Shown here: piece after piece, positions 18,932-27,094 of the stretch | How the letters are laid out: each line of letters opens with the position of its first letter | How positions within the stretch are numbered: position 1 is the first letter of the stretch | Assembly (NCBI GenBank): GCA_035299065.1 | Contig: DATGXI010000011.1 | Coordinates: 1-64,000 of the forward strand | Source: DASPJQ01 sp035299065 | Lineage (GTDB): Bacteria; Bacteroidota; Bacteroidia; Flavobacteriales_D; UBA2798 | DNA length: 64,000 nt | Direction: 5' to 3' | Position numbers and translations under genes: made by a program | Notes under the pieces: generated by a model | The model's database searches: none | Told to the model about the DNA's origin: nothing | The model's input: only the letters and a program-made list of their open reading frames with translations

Positions 18932-20401
18932 TCATTTATTTTTTCGTGACTGAAGATTCTCCTGGTAAGGAAGCGCTTTTTCAAAACGATTGCTGTAATC
19001 AGAAACGCGCGACTTGCTTCCATCAGGTGTACTGATGAGTTCATTGGCCCTGGTTGCTACCAGGGTATACGAAAATTCAACATTTGACGTACCCTGGCCA
19101 AGTTCAATCACGTCAAAACCTGTGACCGATTTATTTGTCACAAAAACACCATTGCAATCGCCCTCAAGTTGTACGAAAACTTTTAAGGGATGTTTTTCGT
19201 CAATAACAATGTTTTTTGTGAGGATGGGGTCAATGGTTATATGCGCCTTACCGTTGGTTAATTTACCGGTACCATAATCCTGGAAAAGATGTTCAGGCGC
19301 TTCAATGCAATTCAACATCACACCTTCATTATTCAAATCCTTCACCACAGTGCTTACTGACCCCGTACCTACAATTTTGCGGTACACCGCGCCTGTCCAT
19401 GCACCTACCTGCCATTGAGCTCCAAACGCATCCTGCACTATTTGTGCCTGCCCTATACCACCGGTGGTATACCAAAAATAAGCTGCCGTTGTAACGCCTG
19501 TTGCCGCACTTCCACTACCTGCAACCAACGCATTGAGCCCGGCTCCCTGGCCAGTTGACAACGAACCGGTTCCACTACCGTTACTGTTATTGCCTACAAT
19601 ACTGGCATAACTTGCCAATGCCGTTGCAAAATTGTCACGAACATCAAAACGACCTTCAGGTGCTGTATTGTTAATTGCTACGCGTCCATTATTTGCAAGT
19701 ATGCGCATACGTTCGGTTGTGCCATCAGCATAAAACCGTATATGGGCATTGGTTGTTCCTGTACTGTTGTAGTTAATATACATTCCATCATTAATTGTTG
19801 AATTGCTTTGAAGCACCCGGATATTGGCATATACATCGGTTGACGTATTATAAATTACCTGCACGTTTCCAAAATTGTAACCAGTTAACGTATTGGCTTT
19901 ACCATTCACATCAAGCAACTGTACGGGAGTAGTTGTACCAATTCCCACATTGCCTCCTGAAAGTATGCGCATGCGTTCAAGGTTGTTGGTACGTAAAGCA
20001 AAATCCACCGCATCAGTTGTCCCTAAAAAATGAGTGCCTGCAATGGTTCCGGCATTTCCTGTTGTTAGCCATGAGGCCCCGTTACCATTTGCCAAACGAA
20101 TCCAGGCGGGTGCTCCAGCTGTACCTGCATTGTAATAATAACCAGGAACCACATTGTTTGGCGAAACACCAGCCGTTGCGGTGTTGTATACCAGTAAGCT
20201 GGTTTGAGGGGTAGGAACTGTGGCTGCATCACCTGTACCGGTTAATGCAACACGCGGAACAAGCAAGCCTTTATTGGCCGCAACAATATCAAGCATGGCT
20301 GATATATCAGGTGCTGCTCCCGAATTATTAATACCTACGTTCTGGGCAATTGCTGTGCTGCATGCAAGCAATGTGAGTGTGGAAAATAAAAATGTTTTCA
20401 T
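18932..20401 (-). CDS. Secreted fibre-like protein with a distinct C-terminal domain
   Basis: 489 residues with signal peptide ending 'STAIAQ'. The mature N-terminus 'NVGINNSGAAPDISAMLDI' is the module shared with the 946- and 925-residue neighbours, followed by 'NVGIGTTTPVQLLDV' and a beta-rich middle. The last 135 residues are unlike either neighbour: 'EGVMLNCIEAPEHLFQDYG', 'HITIDPIL', 'KVFVQLEGDCNGVFV', 'GFDVIELGQGTSNVEFSY'. From memory this block recurs at the ends of other bacterial proteins with fibre-like repeats, where it is uncharacterised; it may cap or fold the fibre as S74 and G2 domains do. No T9SS signal. A promoter is visible upstream (20427-20455). Confidence 0.75.
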   Translation of the reverse strand: MKTFLFSTLTLLACSTAIAQNVGINNSGAAPDISAMLDIVAANKGLLVPRVALTGTGDAATVPTPQTSLLVYNTATAGVSPNNVVPGYYYNAGTAGAPAWIRLANGNGASWLTTGNAGTIAGTHFLGTTDAVDFALRTNNLERMRILSGGNVGIGTTTPVQLLDVNGKANTLTGYNFGNVQVIYNTSTDVYANIRVLQSNSTINDGMYINYNSTGTTNAHIRFYADGTTERMRILANNGRVAINNTAPEGRFDVRDNFATALASYASIVGNNSNGSGTGSLSTGQGAGLNALVAGSGSAATGVTTAAYFWYTTGGIGQAQIVQDAFGAQWQVGAWTGAVYRKIVGTGSVSTVVKDLNNEGVMLNCIEAPEHLFQDYGTGKLTNGKAHITIDPILTKNIVIDEKHPLKVFVQLEGDCNGVFVTNKSVTGFDVIELGQGTSNVEFSYTLVATRANELISTPDGSKSRVSDYSNRFEKALPYQENLQSRKNK

Positions 20402-20426
20402 ACTGTTTTGTTTTATGCAGTTTCCG

Positions 20427-20455
20427 CAAAGTTGAATTGTCGCACATACGACAAA
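20427..20455 (-). promoter_or_regulatory. Promoter of the 489-residue fibre gene
   Basis: On the minus strand CAACTTTG (20434-20427) matches TAnnTTTG except in the first base. TTTG (20455-20452) lies 17 bases upstream. The predicted start of transcription is about 19 bases before the ATG at 20401. Confidence 0.5.
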
Positions 20456-20592
20456 TCATAACCTAACGGGTTAAGCACCAACGCAGACAAAATAAAATCG
20501 GCTAAATCAACTACAACGTATTAGCTGTCAGGCGGTTGCTTTAACAAAAGATATGAAATTTGTGGAAGAATAAAATAAACCCAGGCATTTTT

Positions 20593-22560
20593 TTATTGGC
20601 CTGATTTTATAAACTTACGAAGCATCGTTTGCCCCATAACAGACTGTAATTTAACAACATACATTCCGTTGGCAAGATCCGTTACGGGTACCAGTTGTTT
20701 TGTACCGGTTAATTGTCCCGTTGAAATATATGCCGGTCGGCCAATTTCATCTAAAATAGCTATTGACTTTATACTTTCAAAACCGGGACCCCCCAACTCA
20801 ATTGTCAACATATGGCTTGCCGGGTTTGGATACACATTCAATGATTTTTCCATTTCAATTTCCGCAAGGCCAATGGTATTTTCAATTACAACAGTCAATG
20901 TTTCGGTGTTGCCACAGGTATCATAAACAGTTACGGTATAGGTTCCTGCAGCCAGGCCGCTAAAAATATCACTTGATTGAGGGGCCAGTGAGTCAAGTGC
21001 GTAAGTGTATCCACCGTTACCTCCACTTGCATTCACATTAATTGCGCCACAGTTACCACAAGCGTCATTGGTAATAACTGTTGTGGCGGTCAAATCAACT
21101 GAATCAATGATTACTGTTTGGTCAAACACGGTACCACAACTATCCATAACCGACAAGTAATAAGAACCAACAGGTATGTTTGAAAACGTGTTTGACGATT
21201 GTGAAACCGTATCCAACGTATAGGTATAAGGTGCCATACCACCCACTGCATTGGCAACAATGGTTCCAAATTGCCCGCAAACAGTTGCGTCACTCACTGC
21301 CGCTGTAGCAAACATGGTGTTGTGTGTAGTCACAAACGCATTGATCCAAATTGTATCATTATCGGCATCAATCACACGTACTGTATATGTGCCGTGGCAC
21401 AGTCCCGTTGCTGTGTCGTTTGTTTGCGCCATTGGATCGTTCCATAAATACTGAAAAGGTGCAGTACCAACAACCGGAACAACAGTAGCCATTCCATCAC
21501 ATGATGCAGGGCATGAAATATTTTGTGTTATGACATATCCATTTAATGCAGGTGTTCCACAACCGCCTGAATGAAATAAACTATCTCGGAACTCAAGCAT
21601 ATAATGCCACATGCGGTTTACCTGTTGACGGGTAAACATGGTCATACAGGCATCTGATGAATAATCCATATAATTCTGCACATTATCCACCGGATCGTAC
21701 CCGCCCCAAAACATATTTCCCGCATCAGTACAATCGTTACGAGTCAACATACAATCCTGCGAACTTGCAGCATCTGAATCAGGTGTGTCCCAAATATTAT
21801 CATCCATACTGCAGTCGCCATCACCCCAAACGTGGCGCATTCCCAACCAATGGCCGCCTTCATGCGTCATGGTTCGTCCAAGGTTGCTAGGGGCTGTAGG
21901 CGCACCAATTTTTTCACCAACATAATTCCAATGTAGCACAACTCCATCGGTTGCAGGATCATCACCCGGAAATTGCGCATAACCCAATACAGCTCCAAAA
22001 GCCATTTCACAGGTCCAAATGTTTAAGTATTGACTACTTGGCCACGGATCGGCCCCACCACCCGCTGCCGTTTTTACACTATTGGTAAACGGGGCTAGTA
22101 AATGACTTGTTGTTGATGAAATACGTTCAATGCCTGTTGTGGGATTACCCATTGGGTCAACCGTTGCAAGCTTGAATTGAATTCCTGTAACCGCACTTAT
22201 TGAATCAAAAACCGCCAGCGTTGATGCAACATACGGATGTGTTTTATTGTGGTCCCTGTTTAATACATCAATTTGTGAAAATATCAATGTATCATCAATG
22301 TTTTCTGAAGGGTTTGAAGGGTTGTACACCACGTGAAAAACTACTGGTATTACAACATATCCTGTGGTGTCATAATTAGCCGTGCTTCTCAATTGCTTTT
22401 TTGAAGCATATGATTCATCCCAGCGTTTTTGAACCGAAGGATCATTTTTTTTCCTGAATTCAACCGAAGGCATTGTTGCGCATTTTTCGTTTATAACGGT
22501 TTGCGAACTAACGTTAATAACGGTAAAAAAAGTCGCGGCTGCAAGTAAACATTTTTTCAT
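20593..22560 (-). CDS. Secreted M43 (pappalysin-type) metalloprotease with T9SS type A signal
   Basis: 655 residues. Signal peptide 'MKKCLLAAATFFTVINVSSQ', then a propeptide-like stretch and a metzincin protease domain. The zinc motif 'HEGGHWLGMRHVWG' (about 233-246) has the three histidines and the glutamate base; a downstream 'NYMDYSSDACMTMF' supplies the Met-turn. After the protease come three SprB/Ig-like beta repeats ('ISCPASCDGMATVVPVVG' starts the first). The C-terminus is a type A sorting domain, 'NVYPNPASHMLTIELGG' to 'GMYVVKLQSVMGQTMLRKF'. Predicted surface-anchored or released protease; related enzymes cut extracellular proteins. It is the first gene of a minus-strand run and faces away from the sensor kinase only by spacing (66 bases). 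Confidence 0.9.
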   Translation of the reverse strand: MKKCLLAAATFFTVINVSSQTVINEKCATMPSVEFRKKNDPSVQKRWDESYASKKQLRSTANYDTTGYVVIPVVFHVVYNPSNPSENIDDTLIFSQIDVLNRDHNKTHPYVASTLAVFDSISAVTGIQFKLATVDPMGNPTTGIERISSTTSHLLAPFTNSVKTAAGGGADPWPSSQYLNIWTCEMAFGAVLGYAQFPGDDPATDGVVLHWNYVGEKIGAPTAPSNLGRTMTHEGGHWLGMRHVWGDGDCSMDDNIWDTPDSDAASSQDCMLTRNDCTDAGNMFWGGYDPVDNVQNYMDYSSDACMTMFTRQQVNRMWHYMLEFRDSLFHSGGCGTPALNGYVITQNISCPASCDGMATVVPVVGTAPFQYLWNDPMAQTNDTATGLCHGTYTVRVIDADNDTIWINAFVTTHNTMFATAAVSDATVCGQFGTIVANAVGGMAPYTYTLDTVSQSSNTFSNIPVGSYYLSVMDSCGTVFDQTVIIDSVDLTATTVITNDACGNCGAINVNASGGNGGYTYALDSLAPQSSDIFSGLAAGTYTVTVYDTCGNTETLTVVIENTIGLAEIEMEKSLNVYPNPASHMLTIELGGPGFESIKSIAILDEIGRPAYISTGQLTGTKQLVPVTDLANGMYVVKLQSVMGQTMLRKFIKSGQ

Positions 22561-22626
22561 GGGGTTGGATTTAAAATGCTAATTAACAAAAAATAAATAC
22601 GTATTCCAATAAAATCAGATAAGTGG

Positions 22627-23673
22627 TTATTTGGCTTTATCAAGGGTAAATGTAAAGGTGGTACCCACATCAACCGTACTTCTTACATTTATTGTTTGCT
22701 TGTGAGCCTCAATAATATGCTTAACAATTGCAAGGCCCAGGCCTGAGCCCCCGGCATTCCTGGCACGGCTTTTTTCAACCCTGTAAAACCGTTCAAAAAT
22801 GCGCGGTAAATGTTCCTGGGCCATGCCCAAACCATTATCAGCCACTTCCACCAGTATTTTGTCTTCCATGTCAAAAAAGCGCACATCGGTTTTACCTCCG
22901 TCCTTCCCGTAATTTATAGCGTTCACCAATAAATTATTAAGTACCTGCGAAATTTTTTCCTTATCGCAACTAACAAAAATAGGTTTGTCGTATTTATGGT
23001 TAAATTGAAGTGAAATGTGCTTTTCTTTTGCGCGCATCTCTAGATTTTCCATACATTCCCTGGCAAGTTCAACAATATTTATCTTTCGGAAATACAACTC
23101 AGTTCGGCCTGATTCAAGACGTGTAATTTCATCAAGATCCTGTAAAATGGCAGTCATTCGGTCAACGCCACTTGCGGCTCTTTCCAAAAAAACGCGATTT
23201 ACCGAAGGGTCTTCCAAGCCGCCTTCAAGCAACGTAAGAATATAGCCTTGTATACTAAAAACCGGTGTTTTTAATTCATGCGCCAGGTTTCCCAAAAATT
23301 CGCGCCTGAATGCCTCCTGTTCCTTTAGTTTTTCAATTTCTGAATTATTGACCTCGACCCAATCTTCAACCTTGTCATGAACTTCATCAAGCAAACGCGG
23401 ATTTACACTTATGTTTTTTTTGTCATCGCGCCTTAATTTTTGAGAAAGAATGGTTTTATAAATAAGCTTTACTTTCCCGTATAAAAATTTATTGACACTC
23501 CAGTTTACCACCAAAAAGCAAAGAGCCCCTACACTAAGTGAAACCAGGAAAATCAACCCCCATGAAATAATAACAATTTCGGTTAATTTTAATGGTACCA
23601 GCACCACAACCAGGCTAAAAAATACGGTTGAAAAGGCTAAAAGTCCGAGTTCAAAAGGGCGGTTAAACCGCAT
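22627..23673 (-). CDS. Sensor histidine kinase, PhoR-like
   Basis: 348 residues, inner membrane. Two transmembrane helices at about 8-29 and 33-56 are separated by only a few residues, so there is almost no periplasmic sensor. A linker leads to the dimerisation domain with the phospho-accepting histidine in 'AHELKTPVFSIQGY' (His132), then the ATPase domain: N box 'NNLLVNAINYG', G1 'VEVADNGLGMA', F box 'RIFERFYRVEKSR', G2 'GGSGLGLAIVKHI'. All catalytic motifs are intact. No response regulator is adjacent on either side, so it is an orphan here. Divergent from the yceD operon; a near-consensus CATATTTG at 23689-23696 (minus strand) could be its -7 element. Confidence 0.92.
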   Translation of the reverse strand: MRFNRPFELGLLAFSTVFFSLVVVLVPLKLTEIVIISWGLIFLVSLSVGALCFLVVNWSVNKFLYGKVKLIYKTILSQKLRRDDKKNISVNPRLLDEVHDKVEDWVEVNNSEIEKLKEQEAFRREFLGNLAHELKTPVFSIQGYILTLLEGGLEDPSVNRVFLERAASGVDRMTAILQDLDEITRLESGRTELYFRKINIVELARECMENLEMRAKEKHISLQFNHKYDKPIFVSCDKEKISQVLNNLLVNAINYGKDGGKTDVRFFDMEDKILVEVADNGLGMAQEHLPRIFERFYRVEKSRARNAGGSGLGLAIVKHIIEAHKQTINVRSTVDVGTTFTFTLDKAK

Positions 23674-23739
23674 AAGTGATTTTTTTTACAAATATGGCTC
23701 TAATTTTTGGGCTTTATTGTACCATTAGAATTATTATTC

Positions 23740-23771
23740 TTGCCGGCCGAAAGCTTTTTTTTATACCTTTG
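23740..23771 (+). promoter_or_regulatory. Promoter of the yceD-rpmF-plsX-fabH-acc cluster
   Basis: The -7 element TACCTTTG (23764-23771) is a full TAnnTTTG match. A TTG (23740-23742) lies 21 bases upstream. Transcription would begin near 23778, which is inside the long open frame and supports the GTG at 23793 as the true start. Confidence 0.6.
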
Positions 23772-23792
23772 CGTCCCCTAAAAATTAAGGTA

Positions 23793-24329
23793 GTGAAAGT
23801 GCTGGATGAATTTATAATACCGTTTTCAGGACTAAAAAACGGGATTCACCATTTTGATTTTGAGGTAAATGATCAGTTCTTTGCGTGTTTTGAAAACAGT
23901 GAAATTACCCATGGCAGCTTAAACGTTAGCCTCGCGCTGGATAAGAAATCAGTATTACTGGTTCTGAACATAAAAGCCTCAGGAACAGTAATTGTGCCTT
24001 GTGACAGGTGTGGTGATGACTTTGAATTTGCACTTGATGGACAACAATCAATTGTGGTAAAGTTTGGCGGTGAAGAAAGTGAGAATACAGATGAAGATGT
24101 AATCTACCTCAGTTTCAAGGATCACGAAATTAATGTAGCCCAACCGGTATATGAAACCATTAGTCTGGCCTTGCCCTATAAGCGCAACCACGATGATGGA
24201 AAGTGTAACCCTGAGGCACTTAAGAAAATTAAATTGTTTTCAAAAGAGGACCTGGATAAATCAGACTCTGTTGACCCAAGATGGGAAGCACTCAAAAAAT
24301 TGAAATTTAAAGACAACAAAAAGAAGTAA
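23793..24329 (+). CDS. yceD: DUF177 family protein (YceD-like), 23S rRNA accumulation protein
   Basis: 178 residues from the chosen start. The frame is open back to an ATG at 23676, but that ATG is only two bases from the divergent kinase start, the extra 39 residues are hydrophobic and unlike the family, and a promoter (23740-23771) lies inside them. GTG at 23793 gives 'MKVLDEFIIPFSGLKNG', the normal start of Bacteroidota DUF177 proteins. The conserved 'VPCDRCGDDFEF' is present near the middle, and the C-terminus is lysine-rich. E. coli YceD affects 23S rRNA levels; it nearly always precedes rpmF, as here (22 bases). Confidence 0.85.
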   Translation: MKVLDEFIIPFSGLKNGIHHFDFEVNDQFFACFENSEITHGSLNVSLALDKKSVLLVLNIKASGTVIVPCDRCGDDFEFALDGQQSIVVKFGGEESENTDEDVIYLSFKDHEINVAQPVYETISLALPYKRNHDDGKCNPEALKKIKLFSKEDLDKSDSVDPRWEALKKLKFKDNKKK

Positions 24330-24351
24330 TTAACGATTAAACTATACAGTT

Positions 24352-24543
24352 ATGCCTAATCCTAAACGCAAACACTCCAAAACCAGGAGAGACAAAAGAA
24401 GAACGCATTACAAAGCAGTTGCGTCAACTTTATCGGTTTGCCCAGCTACAGGTGAGACCCATTTACGCCACCGTGCATACTGGCACGAAGGTAAATTGTA
24501 CTATAAGGGTAAAGTTGTAGCCGAAAAACAAGTTGCTGCTTAA
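24352..24543 (+). CDS. rpmF: 50S ribosomal protein L32
   Basis: 63 residues. N-terminal 'MPNPKRKHSKTRRDKRRTHY' is diagnostic of L32. The zinc-ribbon positions are reduced: only one cysteine remains, in 'SVCPATGETH', so this is the zinc-free (C-minus) form usual in Bacteroidota. Second gene of the yceD-rpmF-plsX-fabH set. A strong hairpin follows and may reduce transcription into plsX. Confidence 0.96.
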   Translation: MPNPKRKHSKTRRDKRRTHYKAVASTLSVCPATGETHLRHRAYWHEGKLYYKGKVVAEKQVAA

Positions 24544-24567
24544 TCATAGCAAATAACTTTTATATTT

Positions 24568-24602
24568 GGTGCCTGCCTAACGCAGGCACCTTTGTTATTT
24601 TT
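24568..24602 (+). terminator. Hairpin with T-run between rpmF and plsX
   Basis: A perfect 9-base stem, GGTGCCTGC (24568-24576) with GCAGGCACC (24582-24590), has a 5-base loop and is followed by TTTGTTATTTTT. It could end or attenuate rpmF transcripts. Two TAnnTTTG matches flank it (24561-24568 and 24596-24603), so plsX may have its own promoter. Confidence 0.6.
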
Positions 24603-24604
24603 GC

Positions 24605-25564
24605 ATGAAATTAGGAATCGATATACTTGGTGGCGATAAGGCTCCGAACGTAACTGTTGAAGGCGCTGTATTGGCTTACTCACAGCTTCCCTCAAGTGTA
24701 AAACTGGTTCTTATTGGCGATGAAGGGATCATCCTCTCAGAATTAAAACGCCACAATTTCGATGCCTCAAACGTTGAAATTGTTCATGCCCCTGATTTGA
24801 TTTCATATAACGATCATCCCACAAAAGCCCTTAGTCTAAAACCAAATTCCAGCATTGCTGTTGGATTCAATCTTTTAAAACAGGGAAAAATCAATGCTTT
24901 TTCAAGTGCCGGTAATACGGGCGCTATGATGGTGGGTGCCATGTTTAGTGTAAATTGCATTCCGGGAATTCAACGCCCGTGTATTACTTCGGCTCTTCCA
25001 AAGCTTGACGGTTCAATTGGCATTTTAATGGACGTGGGAACAAACCCTGATTGCAAACCCGAGGTATTATACCAATGGGCAATGCTGGGCTCAATTTATT
25101 ACGAACATATTCATAAAAAACAAAGTCCAAAAGTTGGTTTACTATCAATTGGAGAAGAGGCTGAAAAAGGAAACCTTACCACGATTGCTACACATAAATT
25201 GATGAAAGGATCAAAGGACTTTAACTTCATTGGAAATGTTGAAGGACGCGATTTTTTCAATGACAAAGCCGATGTTATTGTAACCGATGGATTCACCGGA
25301 AATGTTGTTTTAAAGCAAGCCGAGTCCACCTATTACCTTTTCAAAAAACGCGGAATTAAAGATGAATACTTTGATCGTTTTAACTATGAATTATATGGTG
25401 GCACACCTATTTTAGGAATAAACGGAACCGTAATGATTGGCCATGGCATTTCAAATGCGCTGGCAATAAAAAACATGATTGTTCATTCAATGCACGTTGT
25501 TGAGGCGCGTATTCCTGAAAAAATTGCTGAAGTTTTATCCAAAGTTGCCACCACGAATGAGTAA
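24605..25564 (+). CDS. plsX: Phosphate acyltransferase PlsX
   Basis: 319 residues, soluble enzyme that converts acyl-ACP to acyl-phosphate for phospholipid synthesis. Signatures include 'MKLGIDILGGDKAPN' at the start (standard family start with D-x-x-GGD), 'SSAGNTGAMMVGAMF', 'DVGTNPDCKP' and 'VTDGFTGNVVLK'. The length is a little short of the 330-340 typical of proteobacteria but normal in this phylum. The last 8 bases overlap the start of fabH (ATGAGTAA), so the two are coupled. Confidence 0.95.
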   Translation: MKLGIDILGGDKAPNVTVEGAVLAYSQLPSSVKLVLIGDEGIILSELKRHNFDASNVEIVHAPDLISYNDHPTKALSLKPNSSIAVGFNLLKQGKINAFSSAGNTGAMMVGAMFSVNCIPGIQRPCITSALPKLDGSIGILMDVGTNPDCKPEVLYQWAMLGSIYYEHIHKKQSPKVGLLSIGEEAEKGNLTTIATHKLMKGSKDFNFIGNVEGRDFFNDKADVIVTDGFTGNVVLKQAESTYYLFKKRGIKDEYFDRFNYELYGGTPILGINGTVMIGHGISNALAIKNMIVHSMHVVEARIPEKIAEVLSKVATTNE

Positions 25565-26561
25565 AGTTACCGCAGCTATAACGGCCGTTGGTGGCTTTGT
25601 TCCCGATCATGTTGTAACCAACCATGATCTTTCAAAAGTAGTAGAGACAACCGATGAGTGGATTCGTACCCGAACAGGTATTCACGAAAGGCGATTTATT
25701 CAAGGTGAAGGAAAGGGCGCTTCTGATTTAGCTGTTCCGGCCGTACTGGAACTTTGTAAAAAACGCGGCATTGATCCATTAGAAATTGACTTGCTTATTT
25801 GCGGGACCATTACTGGCGATTATGTTTTTCCCTCAACAGCAAACGTTATTTGCGATAAAATTGGTGCAAAAAATGCATGGGGATATGATTTGTCTGCAGC
25901 GTGTTCAGGGTTTATTTATGGCCTTGCAACCGGTGCACAATTTATAGAAACAGGGCGTTATAAAAAAGTTGTTATCATTGGGGTTGATAAAATGTCAACC
26001 ATGCTAAACATGGAGGACCGCACAACGTGTGTTATTTTTGGCGATGGCGGTGGCGCAGTTTTACTTGAACCCAACACTGAAGGATTGGGCATAATTGATT
26101 TTGTATTGCATTCCGATGGTGCAGGCAGAAATTATTTATGTCAACCGGCAGGCGGATCGGTCTTACCCGCATCGCATCAAACCGTTGATGAAAAATTACA
26201 CTATGTAAAACAAGACGGTAAAACCGTTTACAAATTTGCAGTTACCAATATGGCCGATGTAAGTGCAAAAATAATGGAACGTAATAAATTGAAAGCTGAT
26301 GATATTGCATGGCTTGTTCCGCACCAGGCTAATTTGCGTATTATTGATGCCACTGCCGAACGCATGGGCATTAATAAAGAAAAAGTAATGATTAATATTG
26401 AAAAATTCGGGAATACCACTGCCGGTACTATTCCATTGCTGTTATGGGAATGGGAAAAGAAACTGAACAAGGGTGATAACCTGGTAATTTCTGCCTTTGG
26501 TGGCGGCTTTACCTGGGGATCAATTTTTCTGAAATGGGCTTATGATTCCAAACAACCTTAA
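25557..26561 (+). CDS. fabH: Beta-ketoacyl-ACP synthase III
   Basis: 334 residues. Condenses acetyl-CoA (or another short acyl-CoA) with malonyl-ACP to begin fatty acid synthesis. The catalytic triad is complete: Cys116 in 'SAACSGFIYG', His about 255 in 'VPHQANLR', Asn about 285 in 'KFGNTTAGT'. The frame is open further upstream, inside plsX, but ATG 25557 gives 'MSKVTAAITAVGGFVPD', the normal family start. It overlaps plsX by 8 bases and is followed by accB after 10 bases, so malonyl-CoA supply and use are encoded together. Confidence 0.96.
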   Translation: MSKVTAAITAVGGFVPDHVVTNHDLSKVVETTDEWIRTRTGIHERRFIQGEGKGASDLAVPAVLELCKKRGIDPLEIDLLICGTITGDYVFPSTANVICDKIGAKNAWGYDLSAACSGFIYGLATGAQFIETGRYKKVVIIGVDKMSTMLNMEDRTTCVIFGDGGGAVLLEPNTEGLGIIDFVLHSDGAGRNYLCQPAGGSVLPASHQTVDEKLHYVKQDGKTVYKFAVTNMADVSAKIMERNKLKADDIAWLVPHQANLRIIDATAERMGINKEKVMINIEKFGNTTAGTIPLLLWEWEKKLNKGDNLVISAFGGGFTWGSIFLKWAYDSKQP

Positions 26562-26571
26562 ATAAACAATT

Positions 26572-27057
26572 ATGAACTTAAACGAGATCCAGGATCTGAT
26601 TAAATTCGTTTCAAAATCGGGTGTATCAGAAGTTGAAATCGAACAAAAAGATTTTAAAATCGTCATTAAAACCGATAACAAAAAAGCAGCTCCGGTTCAG
26701 CAAATCATACAGGCTGCTCCTGTTGCGCAACCTGTAATTGCACAGCCGGTTGTTACACCTGTTGCTACCAGCAACGAATCTTCAAAAGCTCCGGCCGGTG
26801 GTGCCGATGATTCAAAATACATTATCATAAAATCACCAATGATCGGTACTTTTTACCGTCAGGCAGGTCCTGATAAACCTTTATTTGTTAACGTTGGTGA
26901 CACCATCAAAAAGGGTGATACCATTTGCATTATTGAAGCCATGAAACTGTTTAACGAAATTGAAGCCGAAATTGCCGGCAAAATCGTAAAAGTACTGGTT
27001 GACGATGCATCACCAGTTGAATACGATCAGCCATTGTTCTTAGTTGAACCGGCTTAA
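26572..27057 (+). CDS. accB: Biotin carboxyl carrier protein of acetyl-CoA carboxylase
   Basis: 161 residues. An N-terminal helical part ('NLNEIQDLIKFVSKSGVSEV') is followed by an Ala/Pro/Val-rich flexible linker (about 38-75) and the biotinyl domain. The biotin is carried by Lys125 in 'IEAMKLFNEIEAE', with the thumb-like 'SPMIGTFYRQAGPDK' before it. Standard length and order. Between fabH and accC in the same direction. Confidence 0.96.
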   Translation: MNLNEIQDLIKFVSKSGVSEVEIEQKDFKIVIKTDNKKAAPVQQIIQAAPVAQPVIAQPVVTPVATSNESSKAPAGGADDSKYIIIKSPMIGTFYRQAGPDKPLFVNVGDTIKKGDTICIIEAMKLFNEIEAEIAGKIVKVLVDDASPVEYDQPLFLVEPA

Positions 27058-27094
27058 TAAGTTTCGTAAGTACTCAACCCGTTAATCACTAACC

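Noticed and set aside
11558..20401. The fibre-like genes as part of a prophage
   Set aside because: Each has a signal peptide, and no capsid, portal, terminase, integrase or lysis gene lies nearby. Flanking genes are T9SS cargos and housekeeping.
25479..25556. Longer fabH start inside plsX
   Set aside because: The extension is a shadow of plsX codons. ATG 25557 gives the normal FabH N-terminus and an 8-base overlap typical of this operon.
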